Part shown: piece by piece, positions 24,500-33,805 of the stretch | Layout of the letters: the number at the start of each line of letters is the position of its first letter | Numbering within the stretch: the stretch's first letter is position 1 | Assembly: GCA_020634035.1 (NCBI GenBank) | Contig: JACKCM010000006.1 | Location: 62,001-126,000 of the forward strand | Source: Candidatus Obscuribacterales bacterium | Lineage (GTDB): Bacteria > Cyanobacteriota > Vampirovibrionia > Obscuribacterales > Obscuribacteraceae | Reading direction: 5' to 3' | Length of the DNA: 64,000 nucleotides | The notes under the pieces: model-generated | What the model was told of the DNA's origin: nothing | What the model saw: the letters and a program-made list of their open reading frames with translations, nothing else | The model's database searches: none | Program-made: the position numbers and the translations under genes

Positions 24500-26422
24500 A
24501 TGGGAAACAGTGAGAGCTTAGGCATCGACTATTCAGCCTGCAACCAACACCTCATTGTTGTTGGCAACAGCCAAGAGAAACGGAATCTATTTTGCAGAAA
24601 GTTGCTAGAAAGTGCTCTTGCATCAAAAGTTACTTGCATCCTTATTTGCAACGGCGCTGACGACTTTAGTGACTTCATCGAAAGCCACGGTTTGTCGGTT
24701 ACAACTTATGGTGCGCCAGATTCGAGTCTGCATTGCGTAAACCCTCTCGATATAGCTTATGGTGCGTCTATCCCAAATCACATTGAGATGCTAACCAAAT
24801 TGCTTACTTGCACATACAGCTTTTCTCCGTATGCTCAATTTGGTCTTCGCCGCTCTCTTCATAAGGCATATGAAAACTGCAGCTGGTCACTCGTAGACTC
24901 AAAAAACAGTAGACTTGCAGATCGAAGGTCTGATCATTACGAACCATTTTCAATACCATGTTTGAATGATGTATTTGAGTTACTTACAAAAGGACTGAGT
25001 GATTCCGGACTGGAAGGGATTATCACAAAAGACGCAAAGATAAGCATCACGTCAAATCTCTTGCCCCTCACTACAGCTAGAGATCACTTTATTTTTAGCA
25101 GTCGCTCAACGATTCCGGTGCAAACTGTCTTTTCAAAATCGACCATATTCGACTTGAGTAAATGTCAAAGTAAAGAGCACCGATCCATTTATATAGGCAA
25201 CCTTCTCATTCAAGCTCAAACCCATATCCAGCAAAACCCAGATGGCAAATTGTTGTTTATTGCAAATGACATGCATAAAGCGTCCAATATATTCAAAGGA
25301 GCAGGTTCAGATAACCAGAGTGATTTTCTGCAAGATCTGCTTGATACTACGATTGATACTGGTTTAAACATCGTACTTACCAGCAATACATCGCAGGCAT
25401 CTCACAAATCACCTATAGTTAGATGCGGCAGATACTTCATTGATGAGATAAAGCGAAACAATGAACGACACTGGATTTCACGTTCTATAGAACATCTTAG
25501 CAAAGAGATGCTTGAGAAGTTGAAACCTGATCAGTATATTGAAGTTGACGATCAGTGCCAGTATCGTAACTATGCCGACATAAAAGATTCAAAAATTCCC
25601 CCACCGGATGCAATTCAACACAAAATCAAACTGGTTGATAAAAAGCATATTCCTTTACCTCTACTAAACTCGGCTATGAATATGTATGAGGATGGACAAG
25701 ATCTGGATGTCTATCTTTCTGCTCTTGAAGTAGCCAAAGATCGCCATTTTAAAAAAATCTTTCGATGTTTTATTCTTAGCTTTCTCTGTGACCTTACTCA
25801 ACTAGTGCATTACAGAGGAAAAATTATCGCAACGGTCCAGAGTATTTTAGGTAGAATAGATGGCGCCAGCTTACCGATCTCATCTATTACTTTCACTGCA
25901 CTGGCCCTGGAGTCAGATCAATACTTTTTCGAAAAGGCGCGCTTTTATTCCTGGAGTTATAAGGAAGAGAATGCGGTCAAGAAATTATGGCTTGATTTGA
26001 TGCATTCAGCTTTTCTGCCGGGTGAGAACAAAAAAATAGATATAACCAAATTGAGATCTTTTCGAGAATTTTTGTTTAGACTACAAGAGAGAAGCGAAGG
26101 TCCTGAGCCGGGTTGCATCAACTGTGAAGCAAAATGCAACTATAAAACAGAAGTAGAAGAGATCTTAGAACTTGAACCTTATCTACTAAACGACTTTACA
26201 TCAGCAATTAATCGAAAAGATAATGTTCCATCAACAGCAGCTGCTGAATTTTCAAAATACCTAACTGAAAGCTTCGCTAGTCAATATAATGCTGATATAG
26301 CCTACTGTTTATTGAATCACCTCACATCCATGCATCAGATATCAACAGAAGGACAATTGACTATGTTGTTCAAGGCGAGACAACATCTCCTGTTCCCGGA
26401 GAAAATTTCAGAGCCTGAATAA
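24500..26422 (+). CDS. HerA/VirB4-like ATPase with eroded nucleotide-binding motifs
   Basis: 640 residues, more A+T-rich than its neighbours. The layout resembles HerA-type ATPases: HLIVVGNSQEKRNLFCRKLL at about 17-36 is in the Walker A place but lacks GKS/T; NPLDI near 82; STIFDLSKC near 214-222; KLLFIANDMHKA at about 250-261 is in the Walker B place but lacks the DE; LNIVLTSNTSQ near 289-299 matches the strand that normally ends in a conserved Q. The C-terminal part is helical, with a cysteine cluster CINCEAKC near residue 540. It is probably inactive as an ATPase. The start could also be TTG 24494; no strong ribosome-binding site. Assignment rests on pattern only. Confidence 0.5.
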   Translation: MGNSESLGIDYSACNQHLIVVGNSQEKRNLFCRKLLESALASKVTCILICNGADDFSDFIESHGLSVTTYGAPDSSLHCVNPLDIAYGASIPNHIEMLTKLLTCTYSFSPYAQFGLRRSLHKAYENCSWSLVDSKNSRLADRRSDHYEPFSIPCLNDVFELLTKGLSDSGLEGIITKDAKISITSNLLPLTTARDHFIFSSRSTIPVQTVFSKSTIFDLSKCQSKEHRSIYIGNLLIQAQTHIQQNPDGKLLFIANDMHKASNIFKGAGSDNQSDFLQDLLDTTIDTGLNIVLTSNTSQASHKSPIVRCGRYFIDEIKRNNERHWISRSIEHLSKEMLEKLKPDQYIEVDDQCQYRNYADIKDSKIPPPDAIQHKIKLVDKKHIPLPLLNSAMNMYEDGQDLDVYLSALEVAKDRHFKKIFRCFILSFLCDLTQLVHYRGKIIATVQSILGRIDGASLPISSITFTALALESDQYFFEKARFYSWSYKEENAVKKLWLDLMHSAFLPGENKKIDITKLRSFREFLFRLQERSEGPEPGCINCEAKCNYKTEVEEILELEPYLLNDFTSAINRKDNVPSTAAAEFSKYLTESFASQYNADIAYCLLNHLTSMHQISTEGQLTMLFKARQHLLFPEKISEPE

Positions 26423-26625
26423 GACATATGAGAGATTCTCTTTCTTTTCTAGATAACTGAACGGTCAAGATACTAGTGAGGCGTGAGTCAAAAGCGCTGT
26501 TCTTTGCACAATAAATGACCACTTCTAGAAGAACAGACCTTGAAATCCGGTGACTTCCGACCTGGCTAGTTCAAGTTCAGCTGATAGGGAATATATAAAT
26601 CGAAGCAAGCAAAGGTACCAGGTCG

Positions 26626-27372
26626 ATGAACACAAAGATGAGCCTGATAGCCCTTCTACTCTGTATCCTGGCCGTTCTGGCCGGCATCCTCTATCATCTC
26701 TCGACAGGGATTAAAGACAATGTAAAGGTAACCTCCTCGATTCAGATTCCTGAGAAGAAGGTAGAGCAACCGGCAGAAGCCCCTCTTCCTCCACTGATGG
26801 AAGATCTTTCCGGCATGGATGATTACACCATTGCCCAGCGCTATCTAAACAGACTCGATGGTTATGTCAGAACCAAAAACTGGCGCTATGCCCTTCAACA
26901 AGACACCAATTTTTCTATGGCCATGGGGCGGCTGACCCCGGAGCAACGATTTCAAATAAGGATAAGACTGGTGGATATTTTAAAACCGGTGTTTAGAGAG
27001 GCAGATCCTAATCTGGGAAATCGGCTCTGTGTCTATGCCTGTATGCAACCGAGCAATTCTCCTTATCCGCTCATCTTGAGCAACAGAATCGCCGATATTG
27101 CCGAGATCCTTATAAACCGAGCTACGCTGAGCGGCTCAGAAGCTATCTATTTCTACAATCATTCGATGGACTACTACCTTAGAACGGCAAAGGTGTTCAT
27201 GCGGGAGTATCCATCCGAAACCCCGGAGAAAATAAAAACCCAGGCAAGAATCGCCGACTTAGAACAGCGCCTCAAAACATTGAAACAGAATCCCCACCAG
27301 TCTGTTCCTGCAAAGGGTAAAGCACCGTCTCTGTATAAAGAACTCTACTACTGGCCATTAAATAATAAATAG
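26626..27372 (+). CDS. Membrane-anchored hypothetical protein
   Basis: 248 residues. One N-terminal helix (SLIALLLCILAVLAGILYHL) with a short basic start, then a Pro/Glu linker and a mostly helical exported region (about 70-230) with YTIAQRYLNRLDGYV and many aromatic positions that might be TPR-like. No family recognised. Starts at ATG with CCAGG shortly upstream. It ends 39 bases before the frameshifted gene. Confidence 0.6.
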   Translation: MNTKMSLIALLLCILAVLAGILYHLSTGIKDNVKVTSSIQIPEKKVEQPAEAPLPPLMEDLSGMDDYTIAQRYLNRLDGYVRTKNWRYALQQDTNFSMAMGRLTPEQRFQIRIRLVDILKPVFREADPNLGNRLCVYACMQPSNSPYPLILSNRIADIAEILINRATLSGSEAIYFYNHSMDYYLRTAKVFMREYPSETPEKIKTQARIADLEQRLKTLKQNPHQSVPAKGKAPSLYKELYYWPLNNK

Positions 27373-27411
27373 AAGTGGTGGCAGAGCCGTGCATTGTGCC
27401 GGGTCGATCCT

Positions 27412-28204
27412 ATGATCGAGATCATGGACGCCAGAGAGCTAGTCTCTATCCTCAAAGAGAAATACGGAAACTGCACCCATTACAAAGACCGGGGCAGGAG
27501 AATATCGCTGCGCGGCGGCGAGCGAAGAGAGATGGAGTTCACCACACGTTACTATTCTCCGGATAGATTTCACTATCAAGAAACAGAAGGCGGAAAAGAG
27601 ACTCTGGACATCAGATTTCGAAAAGGATTAGCCCGCACCCGAGAAGAGGTAGAGGAATTGTCTCCTTTGCTTGAAAACTGGGCAGAAAAAGTTCCCTGGA
27701 TTTTGCAGAGACCATACTATTCACTCAAAAAAAAAGATAGAAGAAGCCGAACGAATAGATCGCATAGATCCAACCTACCAAAAGCTTGTAATGGCAAAGC
27801 TCTATCGCGGCGACAAGCCGCTTTGGGTTTTGTTGAGTCTGTTGTTTCCACGCAGCACCTATGCTGACTGGACGGGAATTGCCGATATAGAACTAAAAGA
27901 AAACATTGACGGCGACGAAGAGTTCTATATTCTGATCATTCCGATAGACGGGACAAAGCTTCCCTTTATCAAATTTCCCATCTCGCAGTTGAACATCTGG
28001 ATTGATAAAGAGCGGCTGCTCATCAGTAGAATAACAACAAAGTCGCATTTGTTCAGGAATACAATCAAATGCACAGGGTGGCTCAGCGTCCTCACGCTAG
28101 ACAGGGAAGCTGCCCAACAATTGAAAGTACACAACCAGAAGTTTCTAGAGGAAGATTCCGAAGCCGATGAAATCTGTTTTCTAGACCATATCAATCTAAA
28201 ATAG
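27412..28204 (+). pseudogene. Hypothetical gene split by a frameshift at A9
   Basis: The first frame runs from ATG 27412 (or TTG 27394) and the second from within it to TAA 28204. They join cleanly at the run of nine A at 27727-27735: with eight A the protein reads SLKKKIEEAERIDRID and continues without a break, about 263 residues in all. The product has a charged N-terminal region (MIEIMDARELVSILKEKYG, CTHYKDRGRR) and a globular C-terminal half rich in isoleucine and aromatic residues, with WTGIADIELKENIDGDEEF. No family recognised. A shorter related fragment lies at 24221-24316. It could be a true mutation, a sequencing error, or slippage-dependent expression. Confidence 0.65.
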
Positions 28205-28219
28205 CACCTGGACAGAAGT

Positions 28220-28891
28220 TTAATTGCAGGTGTCTATGACAATCTCGACCCTACGGTTTTTCTGGCGACCTGCGGCATTATCGCTGCCGTCACTATAGGT
28301 ATTGGCTGCCACCGGCCGTGATTCTCCGTAACCTTTTATGGTGGCACCGGAGTCCAGAAAGCCATGGCTTACGAGCCATTCACTGACAGCCCGGGCGCGC
28401 TTCAAGCTCAGCTCCTGATTGTACTCATCCGTACCGATAGAATCAGTATGTCCCTCAACCTCGACAGACTTGCGCTTCATATCATGCAGCATCGGACCCA
28501 GTGCGTTGAGAGTCTCTTCAGCTCGATCCGTCAGATCGTATTTGTCAAAATCGAAAAGGGTGTCGCCGAAAATAGAAAGACGATGTTTGCAGCCATCTTT
28601 CGAGACCTTCATTGTAATAGCGGAAGGCCCCGTGGGAATTTTTCCTAGAGGCGCCACTTTGCCCAGGGGCGCGACCTTTCCAAGTTTGGGCGTGGCTCCT
28701 AATTTAGGACTGGCTCCGAGCTTGGGAGTAGAACCCAATTTAGGCTTTGCCCCCAGCTTAGGCTTGGCTCCTAATTTAGGTCTGGCGCCGAGTGTCGGTT
28801 TATGGCTCAGATCAGCCTGGGCAAAGACGGGCGATACCCCCAGACTTAAGAGGGCTGCTGAAAAAATCAAAACCGGGCGGCTCTTCTTCAT
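28220..28891 (-). CDS. OmpA-family peptidoglycan-binding protein with KLGA repeats
   Basis: 223 residues. Signal peptide (LIFSAALLSLGVSPVFAQA), then about nine short repeats of the form PKLGA/PKLGS/APLGK (residues 30-85), then an OmpA C-terminal domain (about 105-222): FDFDKYDLTDRAEETL, EGHTDSIGTDEYNQ, LSLKRARAVSEWLV and GRQKNRRVEI. Such domains bind peptidoglycan and tie outer-membrane or periplasmic proteins to the wall. There is no beta-barrel; the repeat would act as a flexible proline-rich spacer. Confidence 0.88.
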   Translation of the reverse strand: MKKSRPVLIFSAALLSLGVSPVFAQADLSHKPTLGARPKLGAKPKLGAKPKLGSTPKLGASPKLGATPKLGKVAPLGKVAPLGKIPTGPSAITMKVSKDGCKHRLSIFGDTLFDFDKYDLTDRAEETLNALGPMLHDMKRKSVEVEGHTDSIGTDEYNQELSLKRARAVSEWLVSHGFLDSGATIKGYGESRPVAANTYSDGSDNAAGRQKNRRVEIVIDTCN

Positions 28892-28956
28892 AGACGCGTC
28901 TCCCTTTAGTCGACTATCTATTAAATACCCGGGACGGAGTTAATTTAGGGACGCTC

Positions 28957-29574
28957 TCAAAACTCTTTGGCAGGAGCCTGTTCGATAGTCGCGCCCAGCG
29001 CACACATCCGATCTAGAATTGTCCCCATAAGCTCGTAGTGCGCCTCGAGCATGGCACCATTTTCGGCTATACCGAAGAATTCGTATTCTATGACATCGAC
29101 CCGCTCGGCGCCGCTACGCCGGAAGAAGCCCTCGTTCTTGAGCACCGACAGAACAAAGCCACGGTCTGTTAAAAGCTTGCTCCGCAATTCTTCATCTGCA
29201 AAAAGCTCTTTTAACTTCTCGGGATCGCTGCCTTGAATTATGAAGGTATCGTCGAACTCCGGATAACCCAGCACAATGTCCTGCATGCCGAAGATCTTTC
29301 CTATTTCACTCCGAAAACCTTCTTGATAGATTTTCAGTCGGAATCTCTCCGGATTAACAAAAGGCACTCTCAGCCGGGTGAAATACTCTACATAGGCGAC
29401 ACTATGACGAAAGATATCGATATCGATAGTTACCTTCCATGCCTTATAAGGCACCTCCACTTTACCGAAAGCATCATCGGAAAAAGACAATTCATCGGAC
29501 AGATAGCGCCCGCCATGCCGTTCGGCAAAAGCCTTCCATTCTTCCAGAATTTTATCTTTTCCCGATTCCGGCAT
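28957..29574 (-). CDS. Hypothetical protein downstream of uvrB
   Basis: 205 residues, soluble, no signal peptide. A central segment with YPEFDDTFIIQGSDPEKLKELF followed by RSKLL recalls DUF3137-like proteins, which have a similar F-D-F-V plus helix arrangement, but there are no membrane helices here. The ATG lies six bases after the uvrB stop with GAGG ahead, so it is in the tatA-uvrB operon. Function unknown. Confidence 0.7.
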   Translation of the reverse strand: MPESGKDKILEEWKAFAERHGGRYLSDELSFSDDAFGKVEVPYKAWKVTIDIDIFRHSVAYVEYFTRLRVPFVNPERFRLKIYQEGFRSEIGKIFGMQDIVLGYPEFDDTFIIQGSDPEKLKELFADEELRSKLLTDRGFVLSVLKNEGFFRRSGAERVDVIEYEFFGIAENGAMLEAHYELMGTILDRMCALGATIEQAPAKEF

Positions 29575-29580
29575 AAGTCC

Positions 29581-31650
29581 TCAGTTCTTCCTCGTCGCTT
29601 TTTTCTCTGCCCTGACACGCTTCTCTTGCAACTCCTGCTGCAGTAAGCGCAAATGATCTCTTAGCTCGGCCGCCTTTTCAAAATCGAGATTTTTAGCGGC
29701 ATCTTTCATATCTTTTTCGAGCTGCCGAACCACGCTATGTATACCCTTTTTACCCGAAGCGGAAGCAGCCGCCTTTGTCTTTTGTTTGCTATATTTCGGC
29801 AGCACCGAGACATCGTCTTCAGTCCCTTCATTCCTGCCTCTCAAAGACTCGAGAATCTTGTTGCTGGTGTCCTTGACGATGGTGCGCGGCGTAATATTGT
29901 GCTCTTCGTTGAACTTCATCTGAATTACTCGACGACGCTCGGTCTCTTTCATGGCTTTGTCCATAGAGTCGGTCATCTTGTCGGCGTAAAGCACCACTTC
30001 GCCGGCAGCATTTCGCGCGGCCCGACCAATGGTCTGAATGAGCGACCGCTCTGCTCGCAAGAAACCTTCTTTATCGGCTTCCATAATCGCCACCAGACTG
30101 ACTTCAGGAAGGTCGAGACCTTCTCTTAAAAGGTTGACACCAACAAGGACGTCAAACTTTCCTTCCCTCAGATCGCGCAGCAGTTCGATACGTTCGAGCG
30201 CTTTGATATCACTGTGGAGCCAGCGTACTCTTATGCCAAGCTCTTGAAGATACTCGGTAAGATCTTCGGCCATGCGCTTGGTCAGAGTGGTTATAAGTAC
30301 TCTCTCCTTTCTGGCGGATCGGGTTTTGATCTCGGCGATCAGATCATCTATCTGACCATCGATAGGACGCACTTCGATTTTAGGATCTATCAAACCGGTG
30401 GGACGAATGATCTGCTCTACCACCTGGTTGCTAATTTCGAGCTCCCAGTCACCCGGAGTGGCAGAGACGAAGACGACCTTGCCTATCTTTTCGAAAAACT
30501 CATCAGAGGTCAAAGGTCGATTGTCCCGGGCGCAGGGTAGACGGAAACCATAGTCTATAAGCGTGTCTTTGCGAGCACGGTCACCGCGGAACATACCACG
30601 CAACTGCGGAATGCTCACATGCGATTCATCTATGAAGGTCAGAAATTTGTCCTGACCAAAACGACGGACAAAATAGTCTATCAAGGTCTGGGGCGGTTCC
30701 CCGGGCTTTCGGTCTTCTAAAATTCTCGAATAGTTCTCGATGCCGTTACAGTAGCCTACCTCTTTCAACATTTCGATATCGAATCTGGTGCGCTGTTTCA
30801 GCCTTTGTGCCTCCACCAGCTTGCCCTGACCGGAGAGCTCTTGAATGCGCTCTTCCAGCTCGATCTCTATCTGTTTGACCGCCCGCTCCAGATCATCTTC
30901 TTCGGCGACATAGTGCTTAGCGGGATAAATTTTGATCTCTTGCGGCAACTCCTCGACTTCTCCGGTGACCGGATTGAGCACTGCAATACGCTCTATCTCG
31001 TCCCCGAAAAACTCGATGCGAATCACCCGCTCTTCATAAGAAGGATAGACTTCAACAATCTCTCCCCGGGCACGAAAACGAGAGCGTTCGACAATCATGT
31101 CATTACGCTCATAGTGAATGTTGACCAGATTTTTCAGAAATTCGTGCCGGTCGATATCGTTGCCGACTTTCAAATCTATAGCGTTTGATAGATAGCGCTC
31201 GGGCACACCAAGACCGTAGATGCAACTCACCGATGCCACCACGATAACATCCTCCCGCTCCCAGAGAGAACGGGTGGACGAGTGACGCAACCGGTCTATC
31301 TCGTCATTGATACTCGCTTCTTTTTCAATATAAGTATCGGTGTTGGGGATATAAGATTCGGGCTGGTAGTAGTCGTAATACGAGATGAAGTATTCGACGG
31401 CATTGTCAGGAAAAAACTCTCGCATCTCGTTACAGAGCTGGGCTGCGAGGGTTTTGTTATGGGCAAGAACTAGAGCTGGCAGCTTGGTCTCTTGAATGAC
31501 ATGAGCCATGGTCATGGTTTTACCTGACCCGGTCACACCCAGAAGGGTCTGATGCTGCTGATTCTTATTTATACCTTCAGTCAGAAGCCGGATCGCCTTG
31601 GGCTGATCACCGGCGGGAGAGAAGCTGGATACTACCTTGAGCTCCGCCAT
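29581..31650 (-). CDS. uvrB: UvrABC excinuclease subunit B
   Basis: 689 residues, full length. UvrB verifies damage in nucleotide excision repair and recruits UvrC. Walker A GVTGSGKT is at 38-45, the beta-hairpin YYDYYQPESYIP near 92-103, the DEAD-box variant FIDESHVS near 337, helicase motif VI region TIGRAARN near 540, and a C-terminal UVR motif (about 632-668) that binds UvrC. It starts five bases after the tatA stop and is followed at six bases by a 205-residue unknown gene. The ATL protein at 7.4 kb would feed lesions to this pathway. Confidence 0.97.
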   Translation of the reverse strand: MAELKVVSSFSPAGDQPKAIRLLTEGINKNQQHQTLLGVTGSGKTMTMAHVIQETKLPALVLAHNKTLAAQLCNEMREFFPDNAVEYFISYYDYYQPESYIPNTDTYIEKEASINDEIDRLRHSSTRSLWEREDVIVVASVSCIYGLGVPERYLSNAIDLKVGNDIDRHEFLKNLVNIHYERNDMIVERSRFRARGEIVEVYPSYEERVIRIEFFGDEIERIAVLNPVTGEVEELPQEIKIYPAKHYVAEEDDLERAVKQIEIELEERIQELSGQGKLVEAQRLKQRTRFDIEMLKEVGYCNGIENYSRILEDRKPGEPPQTLIDYFVRRFGQDKFLTFIDESHVSIPQLRGMFRGDRARKDTLIDYGFRLPCARDNRPLTSDEFFEKIGKVVFVSATPGDWELEISNQVVEQIIRPTGLIDPKIEVRPIDGQIDDLIAEIKTRSARKERVLITTLTKRMAEDLTEYLQELGIRVRWLHSDIKALERIELLRDLREGKFDVLVGVNLLREGLDLPEVSLVAIMEADKEGFLRAERSLIQTIGRAARNAAGEVVLYADKMTDSMDKAMKETERRRVIQMKFNEEHNITPRTIVKDTSNKILESLRGRNEGTEDDVSVLPKYSKQKTKAAASASGKKGIHSVVRQLEKDMKDAAKNLDFEKAAELRDHLRLLQQELQEKRVRAEKKATRKN

Positions 31651-31655
31651 CTGGC

Positions 31656-31862
31656 TTACTTAGCAGACTCTTCGGTCTTCTTCTTTTCTTTGTCTTCGAT
31701 CTCGGCAGCGTTGGCCACTTCGTCCTGGGCGTCATTGAGGGCTTTCTTGAAATTGCCCAGCCCCTGGCCCAGGGACTTACCGAGTTCGGGTAACTTCTTC
31801 GGTCCAAAGACCAGAAGCACTATTCCAGCGACTATCGCGATGTCTACAGGGCTGTTTAGCAT
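31656..31862 (-). CDS. tatA: Twin-arginine translocase subunit TatA/TatE
   Basis: 68 residues. One N-terminal helix (VDIAIVAGIVLLVFGPKKLPELG) with the hallmark FGPKKLPELG hinge, an amphipathic helix SLGQGLGNFKKALND, and a charged tail. TatA oligomers form the pore that exports folded proteins. tatC is not in the window. Located immediately upstream of uvrB. Confidence 0.93.
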   Translation of the reverse strand: MLNSPVDIAIVAGIVLLVFGPKKLPELGKSLGQGLGNFKKALNDAQDEVANAAEIEDKEKKKTEESAK

Positions 31863-31927
31863 TAGCCTCGCCTCTCTTCTACCCTTATGATCCTAACATA
31901 TTACGGACTTTTCCAGCATTATCATAT

Positions 31928-33634
31928 CTATTCTTCTTTCTCTGTTTGCGACTCGCGCTCCAGTTGTCGCTCGATTAGAGCCTCGTTGAGATAATTCTCA
32001 AGAACACCGTCCAGGGGACAGGAAAAGTCTTTGTGCTTGGTTCTATCTGCCAGCTCAGAAATTACCGCCCGCATGTACATGGCATCGGTTATATAACCTT
32101 CTGGTTCCAAATAAGCCTTAATGTTGGATGCTTCAATCGGAGCTTTTATCTTGTTGTTGACGAAGTTTTCCGGATTCATATCGGCGGTAAATCCGACATA
32201 GACTCTGGCCGGATTGAGGCGCACCCATTTGATTTTGCTACCGAGGAAAAGATTGTAGGTCAGGGCTATGTGGGGATGATCCACCTGCTGCTCGTAGTGG
32301 TCGATGCGGCTGCCGAAGATGGTGACAAGTAGGTCAGGGTAGAGTTCCCCGAGCTTATCTATATAGAGGGCACCGTCTCTTTCCTGATAGTAGGCTTCTG
32401 ACTCTTTGAGCTTGGCCACATTATCGGGCCAGACCTCTTTAACTATCATGTCGTCCTTTTCGTCGCCCACCTTCAACTTTTCGCGCTTCTTGGGCTCATC
32501 AGACTCTGGCTTCGGCGCCACTTTTTTGGGCAGCGGCTCAGCGCTCTTTTTATCTTTCTCCGCTCCACCCTTCGTAAGTCTCGACCATGGCGCTCTCGAT
32601 GTTTTGACCGGCTTCTTCTCCAGCGCTTCTCTTTTCAGTCTTTCTTTCTTTTCTTCCGGGGTCTCTTTCGGGACCCACTTGTAAAAGACGCCGTTGGTCT
32701 TCATGGCGGCGGTTATCTCGGGGGCATAGTATTGCTTTTCGACGCCTGGCATAACACCGTAGTTCAAGGGGAATTCAACGGTTTCATCAAATTTGCCATT
32801 TTCATTGTCATCGAAGAAAAGTACACCCTGGGGAGTGTTCAGCTTTTGCTTGCGGCGCAAAGCCCGATTGCGAAATCCTTCATTCAACCAAGCCATCTTT
32901 TCGTAATCGATCAAGACTTTTCCGGTGGCGGCGCTGCCCTGCTTATAGTGCTGATTCAGATTGAGTTCCCTGGTTGTTCCGAGGTTGGAAGGAAGCAATA
33001 AAGCCCCCACAGGACTCTCGAAACTGGCTAGCCACTTCACCACTTTCAGCTCCGGGTGAAATTTGCAAAGGGTGATGATAGAGATGTTGAATCCGTCATG
33101 CCATCCTACTAGACCTAAGTTGGCGACATTGACCTTTCTTGGGACAATATCTTGAATGGAACGGTTTTTATAATCCTTTTTTTTGCCGGCGGCATAAAGA
33201 AGGACATCGGCGAGAGCTCTCTGGCAGTCTTTGCCTCTGTTGTCCCAGGAGCCGCCGGAATGAAATTTTTTCAGGCCTCCGCCCGGGAATGCAAACTTGA
33301 CCTCGACAAAACCAGCCTGGACAGCATGGGTGGTAAAGCGCAATCCGCTGGCCTTACCGTCGCCCGGAACAAGAACCACCACCGGTGCACCTTCTTCATA
33401 GCGGGTCATCGTAGGATAGCTGAGAGTTACAGCCAGACCACCATCAGGAGCCACATCCGAAGGTACATAGGTGCTTACCGATCGCTCTTGCACCATCGGC
33501 AATGTCTTAAAGCTCTCTCCGGGAATCTCCTGGGAAGCAGCTGCCACAGCCTGCGCAGCAGGGACGAGAGTGCCGCTTGAAAGGATGGCTAGAAGCAGCA
33601 AAAGCAGGATAAAATTCGATCTGGACTTGGGCAT
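31928..33634 (-). CDS. Exported alpha/beta-hydrolase-like protein with Lys-rich insert
   Basis: 568 residues. Signal peptide (ILLLLLLAILSSGTLVPAAQA). Residues about 60-230 resemble an alpha/beta-hydrolase core (VVVLVPGDGKASGLRF, LGLVGWHDG), but the nucleophile elbow GxSxG reads GWHDG with aspartate at the nucleophile position, as in some dienelactone- or epoxide-hydrolase-like proteins. DDNENGKFD near 280 may bind calcium. Residues about 330-410 are a Lys/Glu/Pro insert of low complexity, and a C-terminal domain follows. No operon partner is evident; tatA begins 65 bases downstream. Confidence 0.6.
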   Translation of the reverse strand: MPKSRSNFILLLLLLAILSSGTLVPAAQAVAAASQEIPGESFKTLPMVQERSVSTYVPSDVAPDGGLAVTLSYPTMTRYEEGAPVVVLVPGDGKASGLRFTTHAVQAGFVEVKFAFPGGGLKKFHSGGSWDNRGKDCQRALADVLLYAAGKKKDYKNRSIQDIVPRKVNVANLGLVGWHDGFNISIITLCKFHPELKVVKWLASFESPVGALLLPSNLGTTRELNLNQHYKQGSAATGKVLIDYEKMAWLNEGFRNRALRRKQKLNTPQGVLFFDDNENGKFDETVEFPLNYGVMPGVEKQYYAPEITAAMKTNGVFYKWVPKETPEEKKERLKREALEKKPVKTSRAPWSRLTKGGAEKDKKSAEPLPKKVAPKPESDEPKKREKLKVGDEKDDMIVKEVWPDNVAKLKESEAYYQERDGALYIDKLGELYPDLLVTIFGSRIDHYEQQVDHPHIALTYNLFLGSKIKWVRLNPARVYVGFTADMNPENFVNNKIKAPIEASNIKAYLEPEGYITDAMYMRAVISELADRTKHKDFSCPLDGVLENYLNEALIERQLERESQTEKEE

Positions 33635-33805
33635 CTATTGAACTGAGTGGTCAGGATAATTTGTCTGAATCATGGATAGGGTAACAGCTATGACCGCTCG
33701 CTATCCCGTTAGGTTTCCATTAATCAAGACGTACTTACAAGAATCTGGCTGGATAGCTGATTCTATGATGTTTTCAAGCTCTTTAGAATTTGGTAATTAG
33801 CCTTT

